From: Clostridium tyrobutyricum DSM 2637 = ATCC 25755 = JCM 11008
GTDB lineage: Bacteria > Bacillota > Clostridia > Clostridiales > Clostridiaceae
Length of the DNA: 62,452 nucleotides
Assembly: GCF_000359585.1 (NCBI RefSeq)
Contig: NZ_APMH01000023.1
Coordinates: 1 to 62,452 of the forward strand
Direction: 5' to 3'
The translations under genes were made by a program, and so were the position numbers. The number at the start of each line of letters is the position of its first letter. Position 1 is the first letter of the stretch. The notes below the pieces were generated by a model. That model was not told the origin of the DNA and ran no database searches. It was given only the letters and a program-made list of their open reading frames with translations. Positions 16,780 through 28,195 of the stretch are shown here, one piece after another.

Positions 16780-19700
16780 TTACATAAATTTAATATTTGT
16801 ATTACCAAAAGTATCTTTCAGGTAATCCAAGATACCATTTTCATTTTTAATCCACAATTCTCTATCGAGTCTAAATTTTTTTCTTTCCTTTTTGGTGCAA
16901 ATATATACTGGAATATTTCCCTTATACCTTTGTACTAAAGATCTAAATTTATTTACATCATCTTTTAGATCGTCTTCACTTTCAATTAAAATATACAACT
17001 TTTTAGTATCAATTCTAATAAGAGGTTCTATAGTTTCACATATTATCTTGGGCTCTTCCTCTTCTCTTATGCTAACTCTTCCTTTTAATATCAACAGTGC
17101 ATCTTCTTCAATGAGATTTCGAAATTTTTGGAGTATCTTTGGAAATATTATAACTTCTATAGATGCATATAAATCCTCTAATTTTGCAAATGCCATAATG
17201 TCATTATTTTTGGTTACTTTTTTAGAAAGTTCAGAAACAATTCCTCCTATTATAACCTTGTCTCCATCTTTTACTTTTGATTCACTAACAATCTCTCCCT
17301 CAAGAGTTTTATCCATGAGTATATCTGAAATTTTCAAACTAGTCTTAAGTACAAGTGTTTTTTTGTATTCATCCAATGGATGACCTGATAGATATAATCC
17401 AGTCATCTCCTTTTCCATAGCCAGTTTATCTCTTTCTTTAAATTCATTTATATCCGGGTAATGTATTCTTATGCTGCTGTCATCAACTGTAGAAAACAAG
17501 CTTACCTGTCCTTCAATGTTTCTCCTTCGAGATGCATTTATGCTTTCAAGTACCTTTTCATGAACAGCAATAAGTTTGGATCTATATACCCCAAAACAAT
17601 CAAAAGCTCCTGATTTAATTAAACTTTCTATTAATCTCTTATTTATACATGTGATTTCCACATTGTTGCAAAAATCAACCAGGTCTTTAAACTTTCCATA
17701 CTTATTTCTGGATCTTACTACACTATCTATGATATTTTCTCCTACATTTTTTATAGCAGAAAGACCAAATCTTATACTATTTCCTTTAACTGTAAATTTT
17801 GCATAGCTCTCGTTGATATCCGGTGGAAGTATATCTATATGCTGATCTTTTGCAAATCTTATATAATATGCAACTTTTTCACTGTCTCCCTTTATGCTAT
17901 TTAGCATCGCCGCTGTAAATTCAACAGGATAATAATGCATTAAATAAGCCGTTTGAAATGATACTACTGCATAAGCTGCAGCATGAGACTTGTTAAAAGC
18001 ATAGGAAGCGAAATCTATCATGGAATCATATATCTTATTTGCAATTTCCTTGGATATACCATTTCTTATACATCCTGGCACCTTAACATTTCCGTCCTCA
18101 TCAACTATTCCATATACAAAATTGCGTCTTTCTTCTTCCATAACATGATGCTTTTTTTTGGACATGGCACGTCTTACCAGGTCACTTCTTCCCATGGAAT
18201 ATCCCGCTAGATCTCTTACAATCTGCATTACTTGTTCTTGATACACCATACACCCATAAGTAACTGACAAGATATGTTCAAGTTGTGGAGTTATGTAATT
18301 GACCTCCTCAGGATGATTTTTATTTCTTATATACTTTGGTATTTCAGACATAGGTCCTGGTCTGTAGAGACTTGTTCCAGCTATTATATCCTCCAATGAA
18401 TCCGGTTTTAATTCCTTCACAAAATTAGTTATCCCTGGAGATTCAAATTGAAATACACCTACTGTCTTTCCTTCACCTATCATATTGTAAACGGACTTAT
18501 CATCATAATCTATGCTGTCCAGGTCTATATCAATATTTTTATTTTCTTTGATCATTGTAATGGCATCTCTAAGTACAGTTAAAGTTCTCAACCCCAAAAA
18601 ATCCATCTTTAACAAACCAAGTTCTTCCAAAGTGCCCATTGTAAACTGAGTTACTATATTATCTTCATTTTTCTGAAGAGGAACATAATTTACAAGAGGC
18701 TGGGAAGCTATAACAACTCCTGCAGCATGGGTAGATGTATGCCTTGGCAATCCTTCCAAAGCCCTGGCTATATCTATAAGTTCACTAGTTCGAGGTTCAT
18801 TATCATAAGCCTCTTTAAATTCAGGATTCATTTCAAGTGCCTTATCTATAGTTATATTTAATACCGCAGGAATCATCTTTGCTATTCTGTCGACTTCACC
18901 ATATGGATAATTCATGGCTCTCCCTACATCTCTTATACATGCTCTAGCCGCCATGGTTCCAAAGGTTATAATCTGAGATACATTATGTTCTCCATATTTC
19001 TTTACCACATAATCTATTACTTCTCCACGTCTTTCATAACAAAAATCACTATCAATATCTGGCATAGATACTCTTTCAGGATTTAAGAATCTCTCAAATA
19101 TAAGATTATACTTTATTGGATCTATCTTAGTAATTCCCAGAGTATACGCAACTATAGAACCTGCACCGCTTCCACGTCCCGGCCCTGTCATTATTCCATT
19201 TTGTCTGGCAAATCTTATAAAATCCCATACAATAAGGAAATAATCAACGTATCCCATTTTCTTTATTATTCCAAGTTCATATTCTAATCTGTCTTTTAGA
19301 CTCTGATTAATCTCCGAATATCTTTCCTTTAACCCCTTATAGCACAGATCTTTCATGTATTCATAATGGTCTATGCCTTCATCAAGAGGAAAATTAGGTA
19401 ACTTTGATTTATGGAATTCGTAGTCAAAATTACACTCATCAGCTATTTTTACCGTATTTTCAATAGCTTCGGGAACATCTGAAAACATTTCATACATTTC
19501 ATTCTGTGACTTCAAGTAAAACTGGTCTGAAGGATATTTCATTCTATTTTCTTCATCTACAGTTTTTCCTGTTTGTATACATAACAATACATCATGTGAC
19601 TTATAATCTTCTCTTCTTATGTAATGAACGTCATTAGTTGCAACCAACGGTATATTTAATTCTTTTGACATTAGCTTCAATTGTTTGTTGATCTTAATCT

Positions 19701-20256
19701 GATCTTCTATGCCATGATATTGAAGTTCAAGGTAAAATCCATCTTTAAAAGTATCTCTGTAGAATACAGCTGTCTCCTTGGCTCTCTTTAGATTATCCTT
19801 TAATATATTTGACTGAACTTCTCCACTTAAACATGCACTTAAAGCAATCAAACCTTCACTGTGAGAAGATAGATAGTCATGATCTACTCTAGGTTTATAA
19901 TAAAATCCTTCTGTAGATGCTGTAGAAACTATTTTCATTAAATTTCTATATCCTGATTCATTTTTCACTAAAAGCACCAGATGGTAATTTTCATTTTTAC
20001 CGTTATTTTGTTTTATATGCATTGAATTTTGTGAAACATATATTTCACAACCTATTATAGGCTTAATACCCTGGGATTTTGCCTCTTTATAAAATTCCAC
20101 ACATCCATACATAACTCCATGGTCTGTTATTGCCATACTCTTCATTCCAAGTTCTTTTGCCCTTTTTACAAGATTGGGGATTTTGGCAGAAGAGTCTAAA
20201 AGAGAGTATTCTGTATGTTGATGCAAACTGACCCATTCATGATTTCCCTTTTCCAT
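16780..20256 (-). CDS. dnaE: DNA polymerase III alpha subunit (DnaE)
   Basis: 1158 residues. PHP domain at 10-210 with HQHTEYSLLD (12-21). The C-family polymerase core carries the catalytic PDIDSDF at 399-405 and LLKMDFLGLRTL near 555. Helix-hairpin-helix and OB-fold (KVIIGGIVS) regions complete the C-terminus. There is no 3'-5' exonuclease insert, so it is DnaE, not PolC. In Firmicutes DnaE extends primers beside PolC. It lies 50 bp after the Dabb gene and ends in a strong terminator. Confidence 0.97.
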   Translation of the reverse strand: MEKGNHEWVSLHQHTEYSLLDSSAKIPNLVKRAKELGMKSMAITDHGVMYGCVEFYKEAKSQGIKPIIGCEIYVSQNSMHIKQNNGKNENYHLVLLVKNESGYRNLMKIVSTASTEGFYYKPRVDHDYLSSHSEGLIALSACLSGEVQSNILKDNLKRAKETAVFYRDTFKDGFYLELQYHGIEDQIKINKQLKLMSKELNIPLVATNDVHYIRREDYKSHDVLLCIQTGKTVDEENRMKYPSDQFYLKSQNEMYEMFSDVPEAIENTVKIADECNFDYEFHKSKLPNFPLDEGIDHYEYMKDLCYKGLKERYSEINQSLKDRLEYELGIIKKMGYVDYFLIVWDFIRFARQNGIMTGPGRGSGAGSIVAYTLGITKIDPIKYNLIFERFLNPERVSMPDIDSDFCYERRGEVIDYVVKKYGEHNVSQIITFGTMAARACIRDVGRAMNYPYGEVDRIAKMIPAVLNITIDKALEMNPEFKEAYDNEPRTSELIDIARALEGLPRHTSTHAAGVVIASQPLVNYVPLQKNEDNIVTQFTMGTLEELGLLKMDFLGLRTLTVLRDAITMIKENKNIDIDLDSIDYDDKSVYNMIGEGKTVGVFQFESPGITNFVKELKPDSLEDIIAGTSLYRPGPMSEIPKYIRNKNHPEEVNYITPQLEHILSVTYGCMVYQEQVMQIVRDLAGYSMGRSDLVRRAMSKKKHHVMEEERRNFVYGIVDEDGNVKVPGCIRNGISKEIANKIYDSMIDFASYAFNKSHAAAYAVVSFQTAYLMHYYPVEFTAAMLNSIKGDSEKVAYYIRFAKDQHIDILPPDINESYAKFTVKGNSIRFGLSAIKNVGENIIDSVVRSRNKYGKFKDLVDFCNNVEITCINKRLIESLIKSGAFDCFGVYRSKLIAVHEKVLESINASRRRNIEGQVSLFSTVDDSSIRIHYPDINEFKERDKLAMEKEMTGLYLSGHPLDEYKKTLVLKTSLKISDILMDKTLEGEIVSESKVKDGDKVIIGGIVSELSKKVTKNNDIMAFAKLEDLYASIEVIIFPKILQKFRNLIEEDALLILKGRVSIREEEEPKIICETIEPLIRIDTKKLYILIESEDDLKDDVNKFRSLVQRYKGNIPVYICTKKERKKFRLDRELWIKNENGILDYLKDTFGNTNIKFM

Positions 20257-20306
20257 GCATACTCACCTCATCTTTCAGATAACACTACAAAAGTGCTATA
20301 TAAAGT

Positions 20307-20591
20307 TTAAAAATCTACTGATACCGATGAATCCAGCATAGGCTTCAAATTAGCTAGAACTTCATTTACATGTACTGGATGAATCTGATATGCCTCCATA
20401 TCCTTTATTGAATCAAATGTAGCAATTAATGCCAGATCATAAGATCTTTCAGATTTTACTACGTCAATACCTATTTTTATAGTGTTCAAAGATGGTATCT
20501 TTCCATCTACTTTCATAAGTATTTCCTTTGCCTTTTTTATATTTTCAGTATTCCTATCCTTTAATTTGAAAAAAACAACATGTGTAAACAT
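20307..20591 (-). CDS. Dabb (stress-responsive alpha/beta barrel) family protein
   Basis: 94 residues. The start FTHVVFFKLKDRNTEN and the later RSYDLALIATFDSIKDMEAYQIHPVH are the hallmark pattern of the dimeric ferredoxin-like Dabb fold. Members range from stress proteins to polyketide cyclases, and single-domain bacterial ones mostly have no known substrate. It lies 21 bp after the CBS regulator gene and 50 bp before dnaE, so co-transcription is likely. Confidence 0.88.
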   Translation of the reverse strand: MFTHVVFFKLKDRNTENIKKAKEILMKVDGKIPSLNTIKIGIDVVKSERSYDLALIATFDSIKDMEAYQIHPVHVNEVLANLKPMLDSSVSVDF

Positions 20592-20612
20592 TAATACAAT
20601 TCCCCCTATATA

Positions 20613-21917
20613 TTAACTTCTTATTATTCGTGCCGATAAAATACATTTACCAGCAATTTGTTTTTTATCATTATACATATCTATTTCTATCTTGCAAAAG
20701 TTTCTTCCTATATCAACTATATTAGAATATATGTGTATAACGCTATCTATTTGAAGTGGTTTCATAAAATAAGTACTGATACTGTCTACAAGTACATTTA
20801 TATTGTTGTTTTGTCTCAATGTCATGACACCCATGGTAGAAAGAATCATATTGAGAGAACTCCAGGATGCAGTTCCAATTGGATTTAACATTTCTGGAAC
20901 TATCTTTCCATAGAAATGGATGCAATCCCCTTCTGTATTGAATTCAAATTCCTTTAATACCAAATCCTCAAAAGTTTCTCCAAGCTGAGGTTGCCTAGCC
21001 ATATATTGAAGAGCTCTTATGACATCTTTTCTTGTAACAACTCCTACTAATGTCTTGCCATTTACTACTGGAAATAATTCTATGCCCTCCCATCCCATTA
21101 TATGGGCTGCATAAGCTACTGTAGCTTTTGGAGTAAGCGTTATTGGATTCTTATACATTAGCTTGCTTATCAATTCATCATCTGATGTTTTATTTGGTAT
21201 ATCCTTTAATGTAACAATACCAACTACCCTCTTTTTATTATCTACCACAGGATATCTTTCATGTTGAGTCCTCTCCAAATTCTCCCTCCACTTTAAAACT
21301 GTATCATTTATACTTAAATATTCAGGGTTATTTTCCATTATGTCTTCTATAAGAACAATATCCTTTTTTATTAAATTCTCAGAAATTGCTTTGTTTATCA
21401 TACTTGCCACTGTAAATGTATCATAAGTAGTAGATATGACTGGAAGACATTTTTCATTTGCAAGTTCCCTTATTTCATCACTGCATTGAAATCCGCCAGT
21501 AATTAGAACTCCTGAATTATTTAGTAATGCAAGCCTTTGAGCCTCCTCTCTATTTCCAACTATTAAAAGACAGTCCTTCTTTATATACTTTTCCATTGCA
21601 TCTATAGTCATGGCCCCTATAACAAAATAGTGAAGTACCTTATATACCCCATCTTTTCCGCCAAGCAGAGTTCCATCTATAATATTTATAACTTCACCAT
21701 AAGTGAGGGATTCAATATTTTTCTTTTCAACTTTTTCTATTCTTATTGTACCTACCCTTGGAATAGTCGTAACAATTCCCAAATTATCAGAATCCTTTAT
21801 TGCCCTATATGCCGTTCCATCACTTACCCCCAAATCACTAGCTATACTTCTTACCGATATCTTGGTGCCAACATCAAGTGAAAGTATATACTTGATTATA
21901 TCTTCATGTTTTGACAT
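20613..21917 (-). CDS. YtoI-like regulator: HTH, DRTGG, CBS pair and hotdog domains
   Basis: 434 residues in four parts. The N-terminal winged-helix-like segment (1-60) has a DLGVSDGTAYRAIKD recognition helix. A DRTGG domain follows at 75-185 and two CBS motifs at about 195-310 (with TLKDIP and TRKDVIRAL). A C-terminal hotdog/MaoC-like domain lies at 325-430. This layout matches Bacillus subtilis YtoI, whose role is not established. CBS pairs usually bind adenosine ligands, so a nucleotide-sensing DNA-binding role is plausible. It is placed between whiA and the Dabb gene, probably in one operon. Confidence 0.85.
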   Translation of the reverse strand: MSKHEDIIKYILSLDVGTKISVRSIASDLGVSDGTAYRAIKDSDNLGIVTTIPRVGTIRIEKVEKKNIESLTYGEVINIIDGTLLGGKDGVYKVLHYFVIGAMTIDAMEKYIKKDCLLIVGNREEAQRLALLNNSGVLITGGFQCSDEIRELANEKCLPVISTTYDTFTVASMINKAISENLIKKDIVLIEDIMENNPEYLSINDTVLKWRENLERTQHERYPVVDNKKRVVGIVTLKDIPNKTSDDELISKLMYKNPITLTPKATVAYAAHIMGWEGIELFPVVNGKTLVGVVTRKDVIRALQYMARQPQLGETFEDLVLKEFEFNTEGDCIHFYGKIVPEMLNPIGTASWSSLNMILSTMGVMTLRQNNNINVLVDSISTYFMKPLQIDSVIHIYSNIVDIGRNFCKIEIDMYNDKKQIAGKCILSARIIRS

Positions 21918-21926
21918 AATCTATTC

Positions 21927-22880
21927 CTACCTCTCTTCTCTTCTCAGTTCATCTGCTATTTTTTCAATTCTCCTTAATCTATGATTTACTCCTGATTTCC
22001 CTACAGTAGGATTTAGCATTTCACCTAATTCTTTAAGCGATTCATCTGGATGATTTAGTCTTAATTCTGCTATTTCTCTTAGGTTTTGGGGAAGACGTAA
22101 AAGCCCGATTTCCCTCTTTATCAATTTTATACTTTCAGTTTGCCTTACTGATGCATTTACAGTTTTGCTTAAATTGGCAGTTTCACAATTTACCAGTCTA
22201 TTAATATTATTCCTCATTTCTTTCATTATTCTTATGTTCTCTAAATCCAAAAGTGCAGAATGAGCTCCTACTATATTTAATAAGTCTACTATTTGTTCCC
22301 CTTCTTTTAAATAAACTATAAAACTGCTTTTTCTCTGAATAACTTTAGAGTTTAGCCCATATTCATTTATAAGATTACTTAAGTCATGTGCATAATTTTC
22401 ATTGTGAGTTACAAATTCAAGGTGATATGTTTTTTCTGGATTGCTTATACTGCCGCCTCCAAGGAAAGCTCCTCTTATATAAGCCTTTTTGTACTCATCT
22501 TTTTCAAACACTATATCTGGTATACTATAATCCAGTGAAAATACATTTTCCTCCTTTTTAAGAAGTCCTATATCTTTAAGTAGATTTTCAACATGCATTT
22601 TTTCAGTAATAACAACTATATATATATTGTTCTTCTTTAACGAATTGCTCTTTGTCGCCAATATCTTACTATGTATATCAAATTTATCTTTTAATATAAT
22701 AAAGATAAATCTCGCGATAGTAGGATTCTCTGTATTTACTTTAAAACTTATCTGTTTATTGGAGCCTAAAGATAAAGTACCACTTACTTTCATTATAGCT
22801 GACAACTCAGCTACAGCTTCTCCTTTGCTAATATTTATATACCTGCAGACTTCATTTTTTACCTTCAACGAAAATGACAT
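21927..22880 (-). CDS. whiA: DNA-binding protein WhiA
   Basis: 317 residues from the ATG at 22880, chosen for the AGGAAGGTG just upstream; a longer frame from 22943 overlaps yvcK and has no site. An N-terminal LAGLIDADG-like fold (1-200, with RGAFLGGGSISNPEK) is joined to a C-terminal helix-turn-helix (LPQNLREIAELRLNHPDESLKELGEML...). WhiA affects cell division and chromosome segregation in Bacillus and controls sporulation genes in Streptomyces. It follows yvcK by 13 bp, as part of the conserved rapZ-yvcK-whiA cluster. Confidence 0.96.
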   Translation of the reverse strand: MSFSLKVKNEVCRYINISKGEAVAELSAIMKVSGTLSLGSNKQISFKVNTENPTIARFIFIILKDKFDIHSKILATKSNSLKKNNIYIVVITEKMHVENLLKDIGLLKKEENVFSLDYSIPDIVFEKDEYKKAYIRGAFLGGGSISNPEKTYHLEFVTHNENYAHDLSNLINEYGLNSKVIQRKSSFIVYLKEGEQIVDLLNIVGAHSALLDLENIRIMKEMRNNINRLVNCETANLSKTVNASVRQTESIKLIKREIGLLRLPQNLREIAELRLNHPDESLKELGEMLNPTVGKSGVNHRLRRIEKIADELRREER

Positions 22881-22893
22881 TTTTATCACCTTC

Positions 22894-24225
22894 CTACTGC
22901 TTTTTATTTTCTTTAATTCTCTCAGACAGATAGAAATATTCAATTATCTTCTTTCTATCATACAATAATTTTTTATCCATAATTGTTTCTATTAAAATAG
23001 ATGCAAGTTTTTCTGAATTATGTCTTATTAATCCATTTTTTGCACTAATAAAATCTCCTTCTATAACTTTTACCCCTAGTTTGTTTACTTCATCTTCATC
23101 TATATCTACAAGATGTGAAGCTTCCTCATGATATTTACCTGCCAAGTTTTTATCTATCCTTCCTACATTTACAATAACGTAGTCAATTATTCCATTTCCA
23201 CCATGCTTATAAATTGTCTTTATGTGATCTGACACTGAAAAACCATCTGTTTCTCCTGGTTGGGTCATTATATTGGATATATAAATTTTTATACCTTTTG
23301 TTTTCTGAAGAGCCTCTGCAATATCCTTAACTAATAGATTTGGTATAACACTAGTATATAAACTCCCTGGCCCAAGAATTACAGCATCTGCCTCAACTAT
23401 AGCTTGAATTGCTTCTTTTAAAGCCCTGGCTCCCTTTGGTTCAATAAATAATTTATCTATTTTAGTATTTCTCTTTATAGCTTCTTCAGGAATAGTGGAT
23501 TCTCCTTGAGCCATAGAACCATCTTTATACTTTGCCTTTAATATCAGATTATCAAGAGTTACTGGCATGACTTTTCCCGTTACTGCCAATACTGAACTCA
23601 TCTTATGAACAGCTTCTTCAAAATTTGAAGATATGCCATCCATGGCTGCCAAAAATAGATTTCCAAAACTTTGATTTTTCAGCCTTCCATCTTTGAATCT
23701 ATACTGAAGTAAGTCTTCCATAAGAGGTTCAGTATCTGCAAGAGCCAATATGCAGTTTCTTATATCTCCAGGCGGTAATATTCCCAAATCTTCTCTTAGA
23801 TCTCCTGAACCTCCACCATCATCTCCAACAGTTACTATCGCAGTTATATTGGAAGTGTAATATTTAAGACCTCTAAGCATAGTTGACAATCCAGTTCCTC
23901 CACCAATTGCAACTATTTTAGGTCCTTTTACAAGAAGTCTTTTTTCATATATCAAGTTTTCCAATTTTGCCGAACTCAAGGATACACTTAAATAACCTTT
24001 GTTTATAAGTGCTATTATGGATCTCATTCCTTGAGTTACTGAAATATATACTACAAAAACTCCGGATATAATTAGAAATATATAAAATGATATATAATAC
24101 ATGCTGTAAAATCTTCTATTTATAAATTCAATTACCCCGAATATTATAAATAGTCCACCCATGATTCCAAGCATAACCCACCTTTTAACTTTTATTCCAG
24201 GCCTGAGCCAGCCCATAATTTTCAT
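22894..24225 (-). CDS. yvcK: YvcK/CofD-like protein (gluconeogenesis factor)
   Basis: 443 residues. Two membrane helices (about 16-32 and 40-60) precede a CofD-like Rossmann domain with [16 protein letters not shown] near 107 and [23 protein letters not shown] near 132. Soluble Bacillus YvcK binds UDP-sugars and affects gluconeogenic growth and cell shape. The membrane-anchored form is usual in clostridia. It overlaps rapZ by 4 bp, showing translational coupling. Confidence 0.95.
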   Translation of the reverse strand: MKIMGWLRPGIKVKRWVMLGIMGGLFIIFGVIEFINRRFYSMYYISFYIFLIISGVFVVYISVTQGMRSIIALINKGYLSVSLSSAKLENLIYEKRLLVKGPKIVAIGGGTGLSTMLRGLKYYTSNITAIVTVGDDGGGSGDLREDLGILPPGDIRNCILALADTEPLMEDLLQYRFKDGRLKNQSFGNLFLAAMDGISSNFEEAVHKMSSVLAVTGKVMPVTLDNLILKAKYKDGSMAQGESTIPEEAIKRNTKIDKLFIEPKGARALKEAIQAIVEADAVILGPGSLYTSVIPNLLVKDIAEALQKTKGIKIYISNIMTQPGETDGFSVSDHIKTIYKHGGNGIIDYVIVNVGRIDKNLAGKYHEEASHLVDIDEDEVNKLGVKVIEGDFISAKNGLIRHNSEKLASILIETIMDKKLLYDRKKIIEYFYLSERIKENKKQ

Positions 24226-25106
24226 AGTTTTTTACCACCTTTATTTACATCTTCCTCAATATCCCTATGATCTATATTAACTTTATGACCGATTTTATTT
24301 AATTTATCATAAATTGTATTTGCAATTGCTACCGACCTATGTCTTCCTCCAGTACATCCTATAGATATAATGAGTTGTCTTTTTCCCTCTTTGATATAAT
24401 ATGGTATTAAAAATTCCAACATGTCAGAAAGTTTATCTATGAATTGTCCTGTCTGGTCAAATCCCATTATATAATCTGCAACTAATTTATCATTTCCAGA
24501 ATACTTCTTTAACTCTGGTATATAAAATGGATTAGGAAGAAATCTAACATCAAATACCAGATCTGAATCTACCGGTATTCCATATTTGAATCCAAAGGAA
24601 AGTACTGTTATCATTAGCTGGGTTTCTATCTGTCCCTCTTCTGAATATATCTTGGTTATTTCTTCTTTGAGTTCCCTTGTAGCCAGTTTAGAAGTATCTA
24701 TTATATTATCTGCTTTATTTTTTAATTCTCTAAGTTTATTTCTCTCCATAGTTATTCCCTTTAATATTCTTCCTTCGGGAGCTAAAGGATGTTTCCTTCT
24801 AGATTCCTTAAATCTCTTTATTAAAACCTCATCTGATGCATCTAAAAAGAGTATCTCATATTTATATCCCTGTTTTTTTAAATAACTCAGGCTTTCAAAT
24901 ATATCATCAAAAAATTGGCCGCCCCGTATATCTATAACCAAGGCTATTTTATCAATTTTACCATCAGCTTTATAACATGCTTCCACAAATTTAGGTATTA
25001 ATGTAGATGGAAGATTATCTACACAAAAATATCCTAAATCTTCTAAATTTCTTACAGCCTGAGTTTTACCTGCACCGGATAGACCTGTTACTATAACAAA
25101 TCTCAT
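24222..25106 (-). CDS. rapZ: RNase adapter / nucleotide-binding protein RapZ (YvcJ)
   Basis: 294 residues. Walker A GLSGAGKT at 8-15, a P-loop kinase-like N-terminal half, and a C-terminal half with the [14 protein letters not shown] motif near 255-268 that binds UDP-GlcNAc-type ligands in RapZ. The Bacillus homologue YvcJ hydrolyses nucleotides and affects competence. It is the first gene of the rapZ-yvcK-whiA set, about 80 bp beyond the murB terminator. Confidence 0.95.
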   Translation of the reverse strand: MRFVIVTGLSGAGKTQAVRNLEDLGYFCVDNLPSTLIPKFVEACYKADGKIDKIALVIDIRGGQFFDDIFESLSYLKKQGYKYEILFLDASDEVLIKRFKESRRKHPLAPEGRILKGITMERNKLRELKNKADNIIDTSKLATRELKEEITKIYSEEGQIETQLMITVLSFGFKYGIPVDSDLVFDVRFLPNPFYIPELKKYSGNDKLVADYIMGFDQTGQFIDKLSDMLEFLIPYYIKEGKRQLIISIGCTGGRHRSVAIANTIYDKLNKIGHKVNIDHRDIEEDVNKGGKKL

Positions 25107-25186
25107 AATCGTCCCTCCTAATTAGCAATAATCTTATTATATTACAATAGATGCACTGTTATAATTATAACATAAAAAAATTTCAT

Positions 25187-25225
25187 AAAAAATAGAGGAT
25201 CCAGCCTATCTCAAGCGGATTCTCC
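25187..25225 (-). terminator. Intrinsic terminator after murB
   Basis: Minus-strand GGAGAATCC / GGATCCTCT stem with one mismatch, then ATTTTTT. Confidence 0.8.
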
Positions 25226-25256
25226 ATTTTTATAATATATGAATTATTCCTGGATA

Positions 25257-26171
25257 TCAATCTTCTCCAATAATTCTAACTTCTGTATAAAGATCTACAT
25301 TGAACTTCTGTTTTACTGTATCTTGAACTAACTTTATTAAATCCAATATATCTTTTGAGGTAGCATCCTTTTTATTTATTATAAATCCTGAATGTTTTTC
25401 AGATACTTGTGCTCCTCCAACGCTCATCCCTTTCAAACCACTATCTTCTATTAATTTAGCTGCAAAATGGCCCTCCGGTCTCTTAAAAGTACTTCCTGCC
25501 GATGGATATTCAAGAGGCTGTTTTTCACTTCTTCTTCTATTTAGATTTTCAATTCTGTCATTGATTTTGCTATGATCTCCCTTTTCCAATTTAAACGTAA
25601 CTTGCAAAACAATATATCCATACTTTAATATAGAACTCATCCTATAAGCAAGTTCCAATTGTTCAAGGTTTAGTATTCTCTTTTTAGTATGGTTGTCTAT
25701 TACAATTACACTTTCAATAACATTGGATATTTCTCCATTATATGCTCCTGCATTCATAGTAACAGCTCCGCCTACGCTTCCAGGAATTCCACATGCGAAT
25801 TCAAAGCCAGTCAAACTATTATCCAAAGCTTTCTGTGAAACATCCTTTAGACATGCACCACTTGATACTATAATTCTACTGCCCTGAATTTTTATACTCT
25901 TTAACTTAGTTAACTTTACCACTACTCCTCTTATCCCACCGTCTTTAACCAACAAATTAGAACCATTTCCCATTATGTAGTAAGGTACATTCTTTGATTT
26001 ACACAGTTTCACTGCATCTAAAACTTGATCTGCACTTTCCGGAGTTATAAGAATATCTGCAGGCCCTCCAACTTTAAAAGAAGTATGGCTACTCATAGGC
26101 TCATCTATTTTTATATCTTTTTCATCTAATATTTTTATTAAATCATTACTAAAATCTCTAAATTTATTCAT
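25257..26171 (-). CDS. murB: UDP-N-acetylenolpyruvoylglucosamine reductase
   Basis: 304 residues, type II MurB size. It reduces enolpyruvyl-UDP-GlcNAc to UDP-MurNAc with NADPH and FAD in peptidoglycan precursor synthesis. FAD-binding segments are [13 protein letters not shown] (66-78) and [20 protein letters not shown] (129-148). The proton-donor serine lies in [13 protein letters not shown] near 228, and the C-terminal catalytic Glu is in YTEVRIIG. It is flanked by uvrC upstream and a terminator downstream. Confidence 0.96.
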   Translation of the reverse strand: MNKFRDFSNDLIKILDEKDIKIDEPMSSHTSFKVGGPADILITPESADQVLDAVKLCKSKNVPYYIMGNGSNLLVKDGGIRGVVVKLTKLKSIKIQGSRIIVSSGACLKDVSQKALDNSLTGFEFACGIPGSVGGAVTMNAGAYNGEISNVIESVIVIDNHTKKRILNLEQLELAYRMSSILKYGYIVLQVTFKLEKGDHSKINDRIENLNRRRSEKQPLEYPSAGSTFKRPEGHFAAKLIEDSGLKGMSVGGAQVSEKHSGFIINKKDATSKDILDLIKLVQDTVKQKFNVDLYTEVRIIGED

Positions 26172-26289
26172 GGTTCTATTCTCCTTGAAATTTAATTTAA
26201 AATCTTAATCTAGTATAGTGTACATATGCATCTTAATCAAGGTTTATATATGCTTTTTTTAATAATTAGGCAGAAAGATGCCAGCACAA

Positions 26290-28158
26290 CTAATTTTTCT
26301 GATTTTTAAAAAAATCTACAATACTTTGAGCTGTACGTCTATCAATAGAAGGTGTATTCACAAGTTCTTCTATTTCAGCTGTTTTTATGTTGTCTATACT
26401 TCCAAACTTTTTCAATAGCTCTTTTCTTCTATGATTTCCTACATTGGGTATGTCATCCAATATTGAATGAAGTACTCTCTTGTTTCTCAAACTTCTATGG
26501 TATGTTATAGCGAACCTATGAACTTCATCCTGTATTCTAGTTATAAACCTCATCAGGTTTGAATTGGATTTTATCAAAAGCTCTATATTATTATATATAA
26601 GTCCCCTTGTTTTGTGATTATCATCTTTAACCATTCCACAAACTGGGATATTTATATCAAAGTCTTTTAATACTTTAAGGCCAATGTTTATTTGACCTTT
26701 TCCACCATCCATAAGAATCAAATCTGGAAACACACAAAATTTTCCGGCACTTAGTTTTAAATTTTTATGCTGTATTCTCTTTATTTCATCTAACCCATGC
26801 TTAAATCTTCTGGACAATATCTCGTATAAACTATCATAATCATTTGCACCTTTAACAGTATTTATTTTAAATCTTCTATAATCACTGTGCTTTGCTGTTC
26901 CGTTTTCAAAAACTACCATACTTCCAACAGAATCAACACCTTGTATATTTGATATATCATAAGCTTCTATTCTATGAGGGATATCATCCAAATTTAAAAT
27001 TTCAGTTAATTCTTCTAATGCCTTCTTATGTGTTTGAGTATCTTGGATAAACTTCATCTTGAAATTTGCGAGCATGGTTTCCGAATTTTTTTCCACTAAT
27101 TTCAAGGTAGCTTTCTTATCCCCTCTATATGGAATTCTTATATTTACCTTGGAATTTTTTTTCATGGATAACCACTTTTGTAGCAATTCACAATCCTCCA
27201 CTATAGGTACATATATACTTTTTGCTATATGAGCAGTTCCGCCATAAAATTCTTTAATAAAATCAGCAATTATTTCTCCTTTAGGAGAATCCACAGTATT
27301 TTGAATAATATAATGCTCCCTTCCAACTATTTTGCCATCTCTTAAGAAAAATATCTGTACACAGCTATCTACTTCATCGGATGATATATTTATAAAATCT
27401 TCATCTTCAAAATTTCCAGTTATTATCTTTTGCTTTTCTGTAACTTTTTGAACTGCAAAAATTTTATCTCTTATGTTAGCTGCTTTTTCAAAATCCAAAT
27501 TCGTAGATGCATTGTTCATGTCTTCTTTTAATCCACTTATTATTTTTTTATCTTTGCCTGATAGAAGATCTATTATTTCATTCACTATTTTTCCATATTC
27601 ATTTTTATTTATATAAGCAGCACAAGGTGCCTTGCACAATTTTATAAAATAATTCAAACAAGGTCTTATATTTGTCTCATCTTCTATTATTTTTATTCTA
27701 CAGGTTCTTATCGGAAATATTTTTTTTATAAGTTCTATGGTTTCATATACAAAAGAAGAATTTGGAAATGGGCCAAAGTATTTTGATCCATCTTTTTTAA
27801 TTCTCCTTGTAATAATTATCCTAGGGAAATCTTCATTCATAGTGAGCTTTATAAATGGATAATGTTTGTCATCCTTAAGCAATATATTATACTTTGGCCT
27901 ATACTTCTTTATAAGATTGCACTCCAATATAAGAGCTTCTATTTCAGAATCTGTAACTATATACTCAAATTCATATATATTTTCCACCATTGCTCTTACC
28001 TTGGCAGAGTGATTTCTTGAATTTTGAAAATATTGGCGCACTCTATTTTTTAATACCTTAGCTTTTCCAACATATATAACTCCACCAAGAGAATTTTTCA
28101 TAATGTATACACCGGGTTTATCCGGCAATACTTTTAACTGAAATTCAAGGTCAAACAT
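26290..28158 (-). CDS. uvrC: Excinuclease ABC subunit C
   Basis: 622 residues. GIY-YIG nuclease domain at 14-95 (GVYIMKN...VIYVGKA), UVR UvrB-binding motif near 205-240, a central RNase H-like endonuclease domain with EAYDISNIQG, and a C-terminal helix-hairpin-helix pair (IPNVGNHRRKELLKKFGSI). It makes both incisions around UvrAB-marked lesions. uvrA and uvrB lie 4-9 kb away, so the full UvrABC set is in the window but not in one operon. Confidence 0.97.
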   Translation of the reverse strand: MFDLEFQLKVLPDKPGVYIMKNSLGGVIYVGKAKVLKNRVRQYFQNSRNHSAKVRAMVENIYEFEYIVTDSEIEALILECNLIKKYRPKYNILLKDDKHYPFIKLTMNEDFPRIIITRRIKKDGSKYFGPFPNSSFVYETIELIKKIFPIRTCRIKIIEDETNIRPCLNYFIKLCKAPCAAYINKNEYGKIVNEIIDLLSGKDKKIISGLKEDMNNASTNLDFEKAANIRDKIFAVQKVTEKQKIITGNFEDEDFINISSDEVDSCVQIFFLRDGKIVGREHYIIQNTVDSPKGEIIADFIKEFYGGTAHIAKSIYVPIVEDCELLQKWLSMKKNSKVNIRIPYRGDKKATLKLVEKNSETMLANFKMKFIQDTQTHKKALEELTEILNLDDIPHRIEAYDISNIQGVDSVGSMVVFENGTAKHSDYRRFKINTVKGANDYDSLYEILSRRFKHGLDEIKRIQHKNLKLSAGKFCVFPDLILMDGGKGQINIGLKVLKDFDINIPVCGMVKDDNHKTRGLIYNNIELLIKSNSNLMRFITRIQDEVHRFAITYHRSLRNKRVLHSILDDIPNVGNHRRKELLKKFGSIDNIKTAEIEELVNTPSIDRRTAQSIVDFFKNQKN

Positions 28159-28195
28159 ACCATCATCCCCTACACAATAAAGTTTCTAACTTAGA